Positions 50,275-58,942 of a stretch of DNA of 64,000 nucleotides are shown here, piece by piece. Below the pieces are notes generated by a model. The model saw only the letters and a list, made by a program, of their open reading frames with translations. It did not search any database and had not been told where the DNA came from. The first letter of the stretch is position 1; each line of letters starts with the position of its first letter. Source of the DNA: JBEEOW01 sp041191405 (GTDB taxonomy: Bacteria; Bacteroidota; Bacteroidia; Cytophagales; UBA9547); contig JBEEOW010000020.1 of NCBI GenBank assembly GCA_041191405.1, positions 1 to 64,000 of the forward strand. Reading direction: 5' to 3'. The position numbers and the translations under genes are program-made.

Positions 50275-50961
50275 ATGAATTGTATTATTGTAGATGATGA
50301 TATTGTTTCTATAAAACATTTAGAAATAATGATTTCAAAAAATCCATATTTAAATTATCTGGGGCATTTTATATCAGGAAAAGATGTAATAAATGCCTTA
50401 GATGATTTGGTTGTGGATTTAATTTTTTTAGATGTGGAAATGCCTGAAATGTCTGGTTTTGAAGTTCTTCAGCATTTAAAAGATAAACCTTCAATAATAT
50501 TTATATCAAGCAAAAAGGAGTATGCTGCAGATGCTTTTTCATCAATTGCGAGTGATTATTTAGTAAAACCTATTCAACCTGATAGATTTACAAATGCTAT
50601 AAAATTATTAGCTGATAAAAAGAAAATTAGTGATGATGAATCAACTATACATGACTCCTTTTTTGTGAAAGATAAGAATAGATTAGTGCAAATATTTGTA
50701 AATGATATTATTTACATTGAGGCAATAAGTGATTATGTGCAAGTGTTTACAGAAAATAAGAAATACTTATTTTTAGCTTCACTTAAAAATTTAGAGAAAA
50801 GATTACCTCATATAAATTTTAAAAGAGTTCATCGGTCATTCATTGTAAATAAGTATAAAATTATAGAAGTTGATGAAAATGTAATTTCAGTAAAAGATAA
50901 AAATATACCAATTAGTAGAAGCAATAAAGCTGAATTTATGAATTGGATTAATGTTATATAA
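50275..50961 (+). CDS. LytTR-family response regulator
   Basis: From ATG at 50275 (MNCIIVDDD) the protein has 228 residues. The receiver (1-120) has DDD, LIFLDVEMPEMSG with acceptor Asp near 53, and KP in DYLVKPIQPDRF. The C-terminal LytTR DNA-binding domain (about 130-228) has IIYIEAISDYVQVFTENKKY and FKRVHRSFIVN, the canonical motif. It starts with GTG at 50254 in the longest reading, but ATG is better. No cognate kinase is next to it. An HPt-domain gene follows by 12 bp. Confidence 0.93.
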   Translation: MNCIIVDDDIVSIKHLEIMISKNPYLNYLGHFISGKDVINALDDLVVDLIFLDVEMPEMSGFEVLQHLKDKPSIIFISSKKEYAADAFSSIASDYLVKPIQPDRFTNAIKLLADKKKISDDESTIHDSFFVKDKNRLVQIFVNDIIYIEAISDYVQVFTENKKYLFLASLKNLEKRLPHINFKRVHRSFIVNKYKIIEVDENVISVKDKNIPISRSNKAEFMNWINVI

Positions 50962-50973
50962 ACTAGAAAAGTC

Positions 50974-51306
50974 ATGACTTATCAATATATATATCAAAAT
51001 ATCAGTCATTTCTGTGGAAAAGATGATATTTCAACCAAGGCTTTGATTGAAATTATTAAAATTTCACTTTCCGAGTCATTAATTGAATTGCAAGGTTATT
51101 CAATGGGAAATAATAGGGTAGAAGTATCCAATTTGGCGCATAAGTTAAAAACTACATTTATAATGTTAGGTGATGCTGAATTAGTGAAAAAGAACAATAT
51201 TTTAAATAATTGTGCTTTTGAAAATATGAATGAAACTCAGATTAATATATTATATGAAGATTATGTAAAATCAATATTTAATTTAACTGTTATACTCGAT
51301 AGTTAA
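50974..51306 (+). CDS. Stand-alone HPt (histidine phosphotransfer) protein
   Basis: The 110-residue helical protein has VSNLAHKLKTTFIMLGDAELV. AHKLKT...LG is the HPt signature, with phospho-accepting His at residue 56. Such proteins relay phosphate between a hybrid kinase and a response regulator. It lies 12 bp after the LytTR regulator gene, ahead of a bidirectional terminator, so the two are one unit. The partner kinase is not adjacent; the hybrid kinase at 23236 has its own HPt. Confidence 0.85.
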   Translation: MTYQYIYQNISHFCGKDDISTKALIEIIKISLSESLIELQGYSMGNNRVEVSNLAHKLKTTFIMLGDAELVKKNNILNNCAFENMNETQINILYEDYVKSIFNLTVILDS

Positions 51307-51329
51307 ACTAAAATATAGCTAAAAACATT

Positions 51330-51359
51330 AAAACCCTTAGTATTTATGCTAAGGGTTTT
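51330..51359. terminator. Bidirectional terminator
   Basis: AAAACCCTTAG and CTAAGGGTTTT form an 11-bp stem. It separates the LytTR/HPt unit from the convergent glycosyltransferase gene. Confidence 0.88.
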
Positions 51360-51382
51360 ATTGTTTATAATGTAATTTGTAT

Positions 51383-52513
51383 TTAAAAGCTTTTATAAAC
51401 TTCAATTAATTTTTCAGCAGTTTTAAACCATCTAAAATTTTCTACCCTTTTTAAACCTTTTGCAATTAAATTTTCTCTAGTTTCTTTATTTTCAGTTATT
51501 TCTATGATGTTTTTTGCTATATCAAAAATGTCAAATGGATTCATATATAATGCTGCATCTCCGGCAACTTCAGGCATAGAGGCAGTATTTGATGTTAAAA
51601 CTGGTATACCACAAGCCATGGCTTCTAAAATTGGTATTCCAAAACTTTCTCTAGTAGATGGATATAAAAAGGCAGTACTAAGTTGATATATGAAAGGTAA
51701 ATCAGAATTTTGAACATAGCCTATTAGGTGTATTAATGGAATGATATCTTCATTAATATCGTTTAATTGTAACTCTTTCATTAATGTTTCATTTGAAAAA
51801 TCAGCAATTACCAAAGGAACGGGATTCTCTACTCTTTTTCTGTAAATATCATAAGCCTGTAAGGTTCTTGCTATATTTTTTTTAGGGTCGGTATTTCCCA
51901 AAAGAAACATAAATGAATCAGGTAGGTGATATCTATACTTTGCAAATGAGAGCTGCCCATCAGTTGATTGAATAAAAAAATGCTCGCTTACGCCATTATA
52001 TATGGTATCTAAAATATTATTTTCAAAGTGTATGGATTCAGAGATTCTATTTTTTTCGAATTCTGAAACTGTAATTACTTTTTTTGCTTTTTTTAATACC
52101 ATGGGTACTATTTTAGACCTATAAAAATTGCCCCATTTTTGATATGGCGTACCTTTTATTTTTAGTGGACTGTTTTCCAGATATATAATATCATGTAATG
52201 TGATGATAGTTGGAACACTAACAAATAATGGTGCAGTATTGGAAGTACAATGAAGTACATCAATGTGGTGTTTTTTTATTAAAAGCGGTAATATAATTTG
52301 TTCCCAAACAGGGTATGAATGCCCAGAGTTTCTTATTATTTTAAAATTTTCTGTTTCTTGAAGACAGTTCGTATCTTCTTGTTCATTGGTGAAAATGAAA
52401 TATTCATTCACCTTATCTATTTGCTGTAATGCCAAAATAGAATTTAATGCTACTATATCCATCCCATGTTTTTTACTTCGAAAAATACGTTGGGCTTCTA
52501 TTCCAATTCTCAT
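51383..52513 (-). CDS. Glycosyltransferase family 1/4 (GT-B fold)
   Basis: The 376-residue protein starts MRIGIEAQRIFRSKKHGMDIVALN. Visible are the donor-domain motifs FLLGNTDPKKNIARTLQAYDIY and the E-x7-E signature STRESFGIPILEAMACGIPVLTSNTASMPEVAGDAALYMNP. It is a retaining GT-B transferase of the exopolysaccharide type. Preceded on the same strand by the Wzz/Wzc-like gene with a 58-bp gap. Confidence 0.93.
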   Translation of the reverse strand: MRIGIEAQRIFRSKKHGMDIVALNSILALQQIDKVNEYFIFTNEQEDTNCLQETENFKIIRNSGHSYPVWEQIILPLLIKKHHIDVLHCTSNTAPLFVSVPTIITLHDIIYLENSPLKIKGTPYQKWGNFYRSKIVPMVLKKAKKVITVSEFEKNRISESIHFENNILDTIYNGVSEHFFIQSTDGQLSFAKYRYHLPDSFMFLLGNTDPKKNIARTLQAYDIYRKRVENPVPLVIADFSNETLMKELQLNDINEDIIPLIHLIGYVQNSDLPFIYQLSTAFLYPSTRESFGIPILEAMACGIPVLTSNTASMPEVAGDAALYMNPFDIFDIAKNIIEITENKETRENLIAKGLKRVENFRWFKTAEKLIEVYKSF

Positions 52514-52571
52514 AACATTATTGTTTTATAGTATGTTAAACGAGTATTGGGTGGCTTATTTTTAAGTAGAA

Positions 52572-54821
52572 TTACTCTATTTTTATATTAGTATTTATTT
52601 TTGAATTGTTTTTATTGCTTGATTTTTTGTTTTGTTTTTTAATAGATTGAAATTCTGGAATTTCAGAAGTATGTACGATGTTTAATATCGAGCCAAAATG
52701 TTTTTCTTCAAGTGAATAAATAAAATTTAAAGCTTCTTTGTCATTAACGCTAATTGAATGATGTGCAGCAAAAATAGTTATTACAGCATCTACCATATCA
52801 GATATTTCTCTACTATCAGCCCATAATTGAAGCGATGGACCTTCAATTAAAATGTAATCATATTTATTTTTTAAATTATTAAAATCTTGTTGATTCAATA
52901 ATTTTCCAAAAATCTCACTTGGCGAAGCATTATTTACCTCACATCCAATTATATCTACATTGTTTATTGAAGTTTTTGTTGTGGATAAATCTAAATTTTT
53001 ATCTTCAGTTTCGGGAGAAAGATATTTGTTGCCATTTAGTAATTGAGTAAGAGTAGCATTTTTGAAATTAGCATCAACAATTAAAACAGTTTTACCTGCT
53101 AAGCTAAATGCATTTGCTAATGCAATAATTGTTAATGATTTACCTTCGCCAAGTTTAGTGCCGGTAAATAATATACTTTGATGATTATGAGAATTTGATT
53201 CAATTTCTTGTCTAATTTTTCTAATGTTTCTGGAAAATAATATTTCTTCTTGACTTAATTCAGTTGATGTAAATAGTTTTTTGATTGATAGCTCACTTAC
53301 TTTCAATTCAGGTAAAAAACTAATTAAGTGAAAACCTGTAGTGGTTTCAAATCTTAAAGTATTATAGAATGTTTCATCGAAATATGCCATTCCTATTACT
53401 ACCATTAAGCATAAAATGATGGTTACACCTAATGAAAGAGCCAAAATCATTACTTTTTTTGATGATTCAGGTTTTTCGGGAACCTGTGCTATTTCGGCTT
53501 GTTTTAATGAATTATTATCGTTTAATGCTGCAAATTGTGCTACATTAAGTTTATTTAACACCAATAGGTAAACTTCAGATGCAACTGAAATTTCTCTTTC
53601 ATAAGCTCCAATAGAAGCTTCCATAGGTGCAAAAGTTGAAATTATTCCCTGTAATCGTTCAATATCTTTATCAATAGAAGCTACAGTTTTTAAGGCAATT
53701 TCTACTTCAAGTTCTGAATGTAATTTTCTAGATATTAATTCTTTTTTAACTTCGTTCGGATTTACAATAGCTTCGTCAGATGCTTTTTCAATCAATACAG
53801 TCATCTCTTTATGTAGCATATCAACTGAATCTTTAGCTGATTTATCCATCATATTGCTACTTAAATATTTTTCATTCAGTTTATTAATTTTAAGTTTTAA
53901 ATCTTCAATTTCGTTGTTGATTTTTAAACTTACCACTTCATAATATTTTTTATCTTTTGAAGTAAATTTTTCGCCAATTTCATCAGCAGCTCTTTCTCTT
54001 GATGAAATTTTCATATTTTCTTGTTCTCTCATAATTTCAACTGATGATAGTTGATTTACAATAGATTTGGTTTGTTCGTAAAGGTTAATAACTCTATTTT
54101 TAAGTTTGTAAGTTTTTAATTCATTTACTTTTGCATCCAGTTCTTTCTTTTTTAAGCGAGCCATTTTTTCGAAAAAATTAACAGAGCCAGCTGTTTTGTA
54201 TGAACGTTGATTGTCGTAAAATTTAATAAATTCGGTAACAAAAGTGTTGGCTAAAAATGCAGATAAACGTGCGTTTTCTGATTCAACTTCCACAGAAATA
54301 AAATCACTATCAGGCACACGTTTCATGGTTGTTCTATTTAATAAATCATCTTGGTCGTAGTTATATGCTTTAATATAGTTATTAATGTCATTATCAGTTT
54401 TATTACTTAAAGTCAACACATCTCCACTATCAAGTTTGGCGTGTAACCTATCAATTAATATTTTTTTATTTTCTGGGCTTAATTTGGGTAAATGTTCAGG
54501 TTGTCTGAAAGCCACAGAATCAGTAAGTTCGTGTTCTAATAATCTAAATTGAACCATACTTACACATTGGCGTGAACGCATCATTTCAACAAGATTTGTA
54601 AATCGTTGAGCAATGGCAAAAGGTTGATTAACTTCTTTGCTTTCGCCAAGAGTTATTTCAGATGATTCAGTAATTCCAGTTGAAAATTGGGCTTTTGATT
54701 TATATTTTTTAGCCATTTTGCTGGTAATGTAATACATAACACCAGTTACTAAAATTAGCACTGCAAGTATCCACCAAATTTTATTACGAATTGCCTTAAA
54801 TATATCGCTAGCACTTAACAT
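52572..54821 (-). CDS. Wzz/Wzc-like polysaccharide co-polymerase with ATPase domain
   Basis: The 749-residue protein has two membrane helices (about 15-31 and 455-475) enclosing a long coiled-coil periplasmic part (about 190-410). A cytosolic CpsD/BY-kinase-type ATPase follows (about 525-720), with Walker A LFTGTKLGEGKSLT (near 552), Walker A' VLIVDANFKNATLTQLL and Walker B DYILIEGPS. The C-terminus is Lys/Asn/Ser-rich (KKQNKKSSNKNN) without the Tyr cluster typical of autokinases. It sets polymer length and couples to export. Gap to the TolC-like gene is only 2 bp. Confidence 0.9.
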   Translation of the reverse strand: MLSASDIFKAIRNKIWWILAVLILVTGVMYYITSKMAKKYKSKAQFSTGITESSEITLGESKEVNQPFAIAQRFTNLVEMMRSRQCVSMVQFRLLEHELTDSVAFRQPEHLPKLSPENKKILIDRLHAKLDSGDVLTLSNKTDNDINNYIKAYNYDQDDLLNRTTMKRVPDSDFISVEVESENARLSAFLANTFVTEFIKFYDNQRSYKTAGSVNFFEKMARLKKKELDAKVNELKTYKLKNRVINLYEQTKSIVNQLSSVEIMREQENMKISSRERAADEIGEKFTSKDKKYYEVVSLKINNEIEDLKLKINKLNEKYLSSNMMDKSAKDSVDMLHKEMTVLIEKASDEAIVNPNEVKKELISRKLHSELEVEIALKTVASIDKDIERLQGIISTFAPMEASIGAYEREISVASEVYLLVLNKLNVAQFAALNDNNSLKQAEIAQVPEKPESSKKVMILALSLGVTIILCLMVVIGMAYFDETFYNTLRFETTTGFHLISFLPELKVSELSIKKLFTSTELSQEEILFSRNIRKIRQEIESNSHNHQSILFTGTKLGEGKSLTIIALANAFSLAGKTVLIVDANFKNATLTQLLNGNKYLSPETEDKNLDLSTTKTSINNVDIIGCEVNNASPSEIFGKLLNQQDFNNLKNKYDYILIEGPSLQLWADSREISDMVDAVITIFAAHHSISVNDKEALNFIYSLEEKHFGSILNIVHTSEIPEFQSIKKQNKKSSNKNNSKINTNIKIE

Positions 54822-54823
54822 AA

Positions 54824-55513
54824 CTATAATATTTGTTCTAAGTTTACCCCAAGTAACTCTTCAAGATAAGCTTTTGATGTTCTGTAATTTGATTCACTAG
54901 TAATTGCTCTTTCTTTAGCAACTGTGTAAGCAACATATACTTTATTATATTCTTCAATCGAAATTTCACCTTTTAAGAATTTTTCCTTTACTGCTGTTAC
55001 TGTCATTTTTAATTCAACTACAGCCTCGGTTTGCAATTTCAGTAAATCCATATTTAACATTACATCGTTAAACCTTGATATTACTTGAGATCTAATATAA
55101 AGTTTTTGTGCATTAATTTCATTGTCAGCTATTTTGAGTTCTTCTTTAGCAATTTTAATTTTTCCAGGAAGACTATAAATTGAGCCCACATTCAAGGATA
55201 AACCCAATCCTAAATTTGGAACGATAGTAAAATTTTGACTTTCAGAATTATTGTATGAATTAAAACTTGTAAATAAGTTTAAATTGTTCATCCAAGAATT
55301 TCGAGCTTGTTTTACATTTTCAATAGCTTCATTTTTTTTACTAATAAAAGAATGATTTTTTGGATAATTTTCCCAAGCAACTGAAACTAATTTTTCAATA
55401 TATACCACTACGGGAATTGAGTCATAAGGTGCTATAATTTTAGTATAATCTACCCTTTGTGCTGAAACTTTTATAGCAAATGCCATAAAAATCAATATAA
55501 TTAGCTTTTTCAT
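54824..55513 (-). CDS. Half-length TolC-like outer-membrane protein
   Basis: The 229-residue protein has a signal peptide (KLIILIFMAFAIKVSA, Q) and one TolC-type repeat: long helices (AIENVKQARNSW, KIAKEELKIADNEINAQKLYIRSQVISRFNDVMLNMDLLKLQTEAV) and a C-terminal helix (VAKERAITSESNYRTSKAYLEELLGV). Two-repeat TolC proteins are about 400-450 residues, so this is a single-repeat form. The frame is intact and coupled to the Wzz/Wzc-like gene (2-bp gap), so it is probably functional. It could form a higher-order oligomer as the export channel. Confidence 0.8.
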   Translation of the reverse strand: MKKLIILIFMAFAIKVSAQRVDYTKIIAPYDSIPVVVYIEKLVSVAWENYPKNHSFISKKNEAIENVKQARNSWMNNLNLFTSFNSYNNSESQNFTIVPNLGLGLSLNVGSIYSLPGKIKIAKEELKIADNEINAQKLYIRSQVISRFNDVMLNMDLLKLQTEAVVELKMTVTAVKEKFLKGEISIEEYNKVYVAYTVAKERAITSESNYRTSKAYLEELLGVNLEQIL

Positions 55514-55525
55514 ATTTATATTGAT

Positions 55526-56392
55526 TTAGAAATTAATTTCAGTTTTTGTTAACACTTCTGATTTGCTAAAGGGTAGCAATTCGTGAATAAATTTTAATTC
55601 TTTTTTTACCCTACGCAAAAAGGCTTTAAATAAACTACCGTCTGCCATGAGTCTTCTGTCGCTAGTCCAAGGGCGAGAGTCAGGAGTGTCAACTAGGCTT
55701 ATTTCGCCAAATTTTTCAGATATTTTCTTGGCTAGCATTCCATCTTCCCATTTCATACTTACTCTGCTATAGCCACCAATTCTTTCAGCTTCTGCTTTTA
55801 TAAAAGCTGAATTAAAACCCATTACATTGATACAATCTTTTTTATTTCGTCGAAGTTTAAATATAGTTTCAGCCAAAATTTCGTGAATTGCCAATGCAAA
55901 TCTTGAACTTGTAGATGGAATAAAAGAATATCTTCCATACACAACAGATACAGTAGGTTTTTTCATTTCTTTAACATAATTGATTCCCCATTCTGGAGGG
56001 TAAAGGGAATCAGCATCAGCTGAAAGGATATATTTACCTTTCGCTTTTTCTAGCCCTAATTGTCTGGTAACACTAATACCTTGAATAGGTTGGAAATAGG
56101 ATTGAACCCCTAAAAAATCTAATATTTCTTGGGTTTTATCAGTAGAGTTATTATTAACAACTATTAATTCGGTTTTGTATGGAATTATTAGGCGAGAAAA
56201 TGACGCTAAAGTAGTTACAATATTTTTTTCCTCGTTCCAAGCCGGTATAATAATAGAAACTTCAGGGTTAGGCTCATTAAAGCGGGCTAAACCAGCTTTT
56301 ATATCCATCAGGAAACTTTCTGGAAGTTGGGTGTAATCGTCGTATTTAATATCCAACTCTTTTACCCACTGCGGAATCACAAATCTGTTCAT
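55526..56392 (-). CDS. Glycosyltransferase family 2
   Basis: The 288-residue GT-A enzyme has VSIIIPAWNEEKNIVTTLASF, IVVNNNSTDKTQEIL, GISVTRQLGLEKAKGKYILSADADSLYPPEW (DAD as metal site) and GFNSAFIKAEAERIGGYSRVSMKWEDGMLAKKI. No membrane helix seen. It is 12 bp upstream of the TolC-like gene and in the same apparent operon: polymerase, GT2, TolC-like, Wzc-like, GT1. Confidence 0.92.
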   Translation of the reverse strand: MNRFVIPQWVKELDIKYDDYTQLPESFLMDIKAGLARFNEPNPEVSIIIPAWNEEKNIVTTLASFSRLIIPYKTELIVVNNNSTDKTQEILDFLGVQSYFQPIQGISVTRQLGLEKAKGKYILSADADSLYPPEWGINYVKEMKKPTVSVVYGRYSFIPSTSSRFALAIHEILAETIFKLRRNKKDCINVMGFNSAFIKAEAERIGGYSRVSMKWEDGMLAKKISEKFGEISLVDTPDSRPWTSDRRLMADGSLFKAFLRRVKKELKFIHELLPFSKSEVLTKTEINF

Positions 56393-56460
56393 GGTAGTTT
56401 TATTTATACTACCTTATACTGATTTGCAAATTTTATTTTTAGCGTAAAAATACTACATTT

Positions 56461-57924
56461 TTATATCCCTTCAAGTGGAATATCTTCCGAATCATATTCT
56501 TTAACCTTACATATCATAGCAAATAATACATATAAAAATAAGCTCGTAGGGATTTGCCCGGTGGCTTCTTGTGGGAAATTGGCTATCATCAATGAAAAGG
56601 TAACACATAGCATCGCCAAGAGATAGGATTTTATCTTGGGGTTTTTGACTAGAAAATAATTTTTAACTCCTTCTGATAGAACGGTGTATAATAAAAATAG
56701 ATATAATGCCAAGCCGATTGGTCCCGCCTCAACTACAATTCTCATATAACCACTATCAGGAGGGAATTTTGATAAAAAACTACCTGGACTAAATTTTTCT
56801 CCCCAATCGCCTGTTGAACCCAAACCTCCACCCATTGGGTGTGTCCATAAGAAAGGTTGTATCATTTTTTGGTTTCTTTTTCGGGTATTATAGCTTGCAT
56901 CTTCACCCGGTTTAAAGGCTGATTGAATTCTGATAATATTAATGTTATTGATTGGAGTATTAATGAAAATAATTGTAAAAATGGCTCCTAACAATGTAAA
57001 AATTATAAGTTTAATATTTAAGTTAATAAGTACATAAAATAATGCACCAACAGGTATAAGTACATAAGCAGCTCTAGTACCACTGTAAACCATGGATAAA
57101 ATCATGCATATACTACAAAATATCAGAAAATATCTCATTTTTTGAGTACGTGGACCAATCGCTAATATAATACACATTACTGCCGAATAGGACATTACAA
57201 AACCAAATGTCATTGCATCGGGCATAAACGAAAATTTTCGGAATCTACCCATTTGAAAAAGTAGGGCAAATCTTTCAAAATCTTCCATAACCCATCGTTC
57301 TTCAAAAGGTAAAAAACCAACATATTCTTGATGTAAGCCCCACAAAGCAGCCATTAGTGCTAAACATATCCATAATGAAAGCATTAGCTTTACAAATTTT
57401 AAACTATTAATTGCATACATTACAATAAAATACATTACCATTTGACCAGCCATTGCTCTCACTGTATATGCCCATGCTTCAACAGATGCAGCCCATGGGT
57501 TTACTGCTTCCAAAATATTATAAATCATCCAAGCTAAAATTGCAAAGGAAATTTTGTTATTGAATATGGACCAATTCCCTGATTTGGCTAAACCAAACAA
57601 CATACTGACAGCTAGCAACAATACAAGTCCATCCATGGCTAAACCCAAAGGAACATCGCCAATGATTCTTTTAACTCCTAATATGAAAAATGAAAGAGTA
57701 ACTGTGAGAATAATTCCAAATTTAATATCAATAAAACAATAGATTACAAAAGGAAGACCAACAAAAACTACCATTGCAATTATAAGTAATAATGGATTGG
57801 TTTTAACTGCAAGTCCTCCTAGTGCTATCGAAAGTATTGATACAAAAAAAAATATTATTATGTATTTTTTTTGGATACTTCCGTAAACTCTAGAGCTTTC
57901 CGTATTGTCAATAGGAATATTCAT
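56461..57924 (-). CDS. O-antigen ligase/polymerase family (Wzy/WaaL-like) membrane protein
   Basis: The 487-residue protein has about 12 hydrophobic segments and the large periplasmic loop of the Wzy_C/O-antigen ligase family. That loop (about residues 320-405) has YNTRKRNQKMIQPFLWTHPMGGGLGSTGDWGEKFSPG and GYMRIVVEAGPIGLALYLFLLY, a good match for the conserved loop and its H/G residues. It would join repeat units or ligate the glycan. Wzx is not found nearby, and the export route is unclear. Confidence 0.9.
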   Translation of the reverse strand: MNIPIDNTESSRVYGSIQKKYIIIFFFVSILSIALGGLAVKTNPLLLIIAMVVFVGLPFVIYCFIDIKFGIILTVTLSFFILGVKRIIGDVPLGLAMDGLVLLLAVSMLFGLAKSGNWSIFNNKISFAILAWMIYNILEAVNPWAASVEAWAYTVRAMAGQMVMYFIVMYAINSLKFVKLMLSLWICLALMAALWGLHQEYVGFLPFEERWVMEDFERFALLFQMGRFRKFSFMPDAMTFGFVMSYSAVMCIILAIGPRTQKMRYFLIFCSICMILSMVYSGTRAAYVLIPVGALFYVLINLNIKLIIFTLLGAIFTIIFINTPINNINIIRIQSAFKPGEDASYNTRKRNQKMIQPFLWTHPMGGGLGSTGDWGEKFSPGSFLSKFPPDSGYMRIVVEAGPIGLALYLFLLYTVLSEGVKNYFLVKNPKIKSYLLAMLCVTFSLMIANFPQEATGQIPTSLFLYVLFAMICKVKEYDSEDIPLEGI

Positions 57925-57974
57925 ATTTATATTATTTCGTTCACCATTGGTGATTTAGTATAGTAATTTTATTA

Positions 57975-58118
57975 TCATAATAACATAATTTTAACCCACA
58001 ATAATACACCAATTGATAAGCATACAAATGATGTGATTTTTTGGGGTAAGTTGAAACTTTCCTTTTTTACGATAATATCTTTTTTTACTATTCGTTGAGG
58101 AGTTTTGTAGTTTTTCAT
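57975..58118 (-). CDS. 47-residue putative membrane peptide in the EPS cluster
   Basis: ATG at 58118 to TGA at 57975-57977. The product starts MKNYKTPQRIVKKDIIVKKE, strongly basic, and is followed by a hydrophobic helix (ITSFVCLSIGVLLWVKIMLL). A basic N-terminus and one helix is the layout of a small inner-membrane protein. It lies in the 357-bp gap between the Wzy-like gene and the acyltransferase frame, same strand. Support is the reading frame and layout only. Confidence 0.4.
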   Translation of the reverse strand: MKNYKTPQRIVKKDIIVKKESFNLPQKITSFVCLSIGVLLWVKIMLL

Positions 58119-58281
58119 TGGAGTAAGAGTTTAATTATGAATTTGATATGAATGAAATCTGAAAACTAATTTTGGTTTAAAATTAGTTTTCAGCAATAAC
58201 ACTTTGTGTAACTCATTGATAGAGTTTGATTACGTAGAATATTTTATTTCTACTATAATAATTGGTAAGAATTTAATCTAA

Positions 58282-58923
58282 TCAAACACTTACTGTTTCA
58301 TTTTTTACTTTTATCCATAAATTAGTTGCGAAATCATAAATTTTAATAACTTTTGCCGGATTTCCACCTACAACTGAGTAAGCGGGTACATCTTTAGTAA
58401 CTACGCTTCCAGCAGCTACAACCGAGTGTTTGCCAATTGTAACTCCAGCAGTTATAACAGCATTAGCACCTATCCAAACTTCATCTTCAATGGTTATTTT
58501 AGCAGTTGTGCATGGTTGATTTCGGCTTGCTGTTGATATATCTTGATAGGAATGATTAAGTCCTGAAAGTATAACATTTTGTGCAAACATTATCTGGCTA
58601 CCAATTTTTACTGGACCAATAATTGTATTTCCTAATCCAATTATGGTAGATTCTCCAATTTCAACATCACCTATATTGTTATTTATGGTTGCAAAATCTT
58701 CGATAATTGAATTGCTTCCAACACTAAATTTATTAAATGGGATAATGTCTAGTCGTGTGTATGATCTAACAATAACTCCTTTACCAAGTTTGCTAGTAAA
58801 TGGGTTAATAATATTTCTTATCCACCATCTCGGACGAGGGTCATTTTGAGGATAAATAAGTCTGTGAACTAGGTTTTTAATCGATTTATTCTTTTTCAGA
58901 AACGATTTTAATTACTGTATCAT
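58282..58923 (-). pseudogene. LbH (hexapeptide-repeat) acyltransferase with stop at codon 4
   Basis: A full-length left-handed beta-helix acyltransferase frame (about 209 residues) runs from 58911 to 58282: RLIYPQNDPRPRWWIRN, FNKFSVGSNSIIEDFATI, STIIGLGNTIIGPVKIGSQ, VILSGLNHSYQD, VWIGANAVITAGVTIGKHSVVAAGSVVTKDVPAYSVVGGNPAKVI. The only good start, ATG at 58923, is 19 bp after the LruC gene, but its frame reads ATG-ATA-CAG-TAA. No ATG, GTG or TTG follows before conserved sequence; only an internal Met before FAQNV remains. It would acetylate a sugar or glycan precursor if expressed. Confidence 0.75.
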
Positions 58924-58942
58924 GGCTACTAATGTTTTGATA

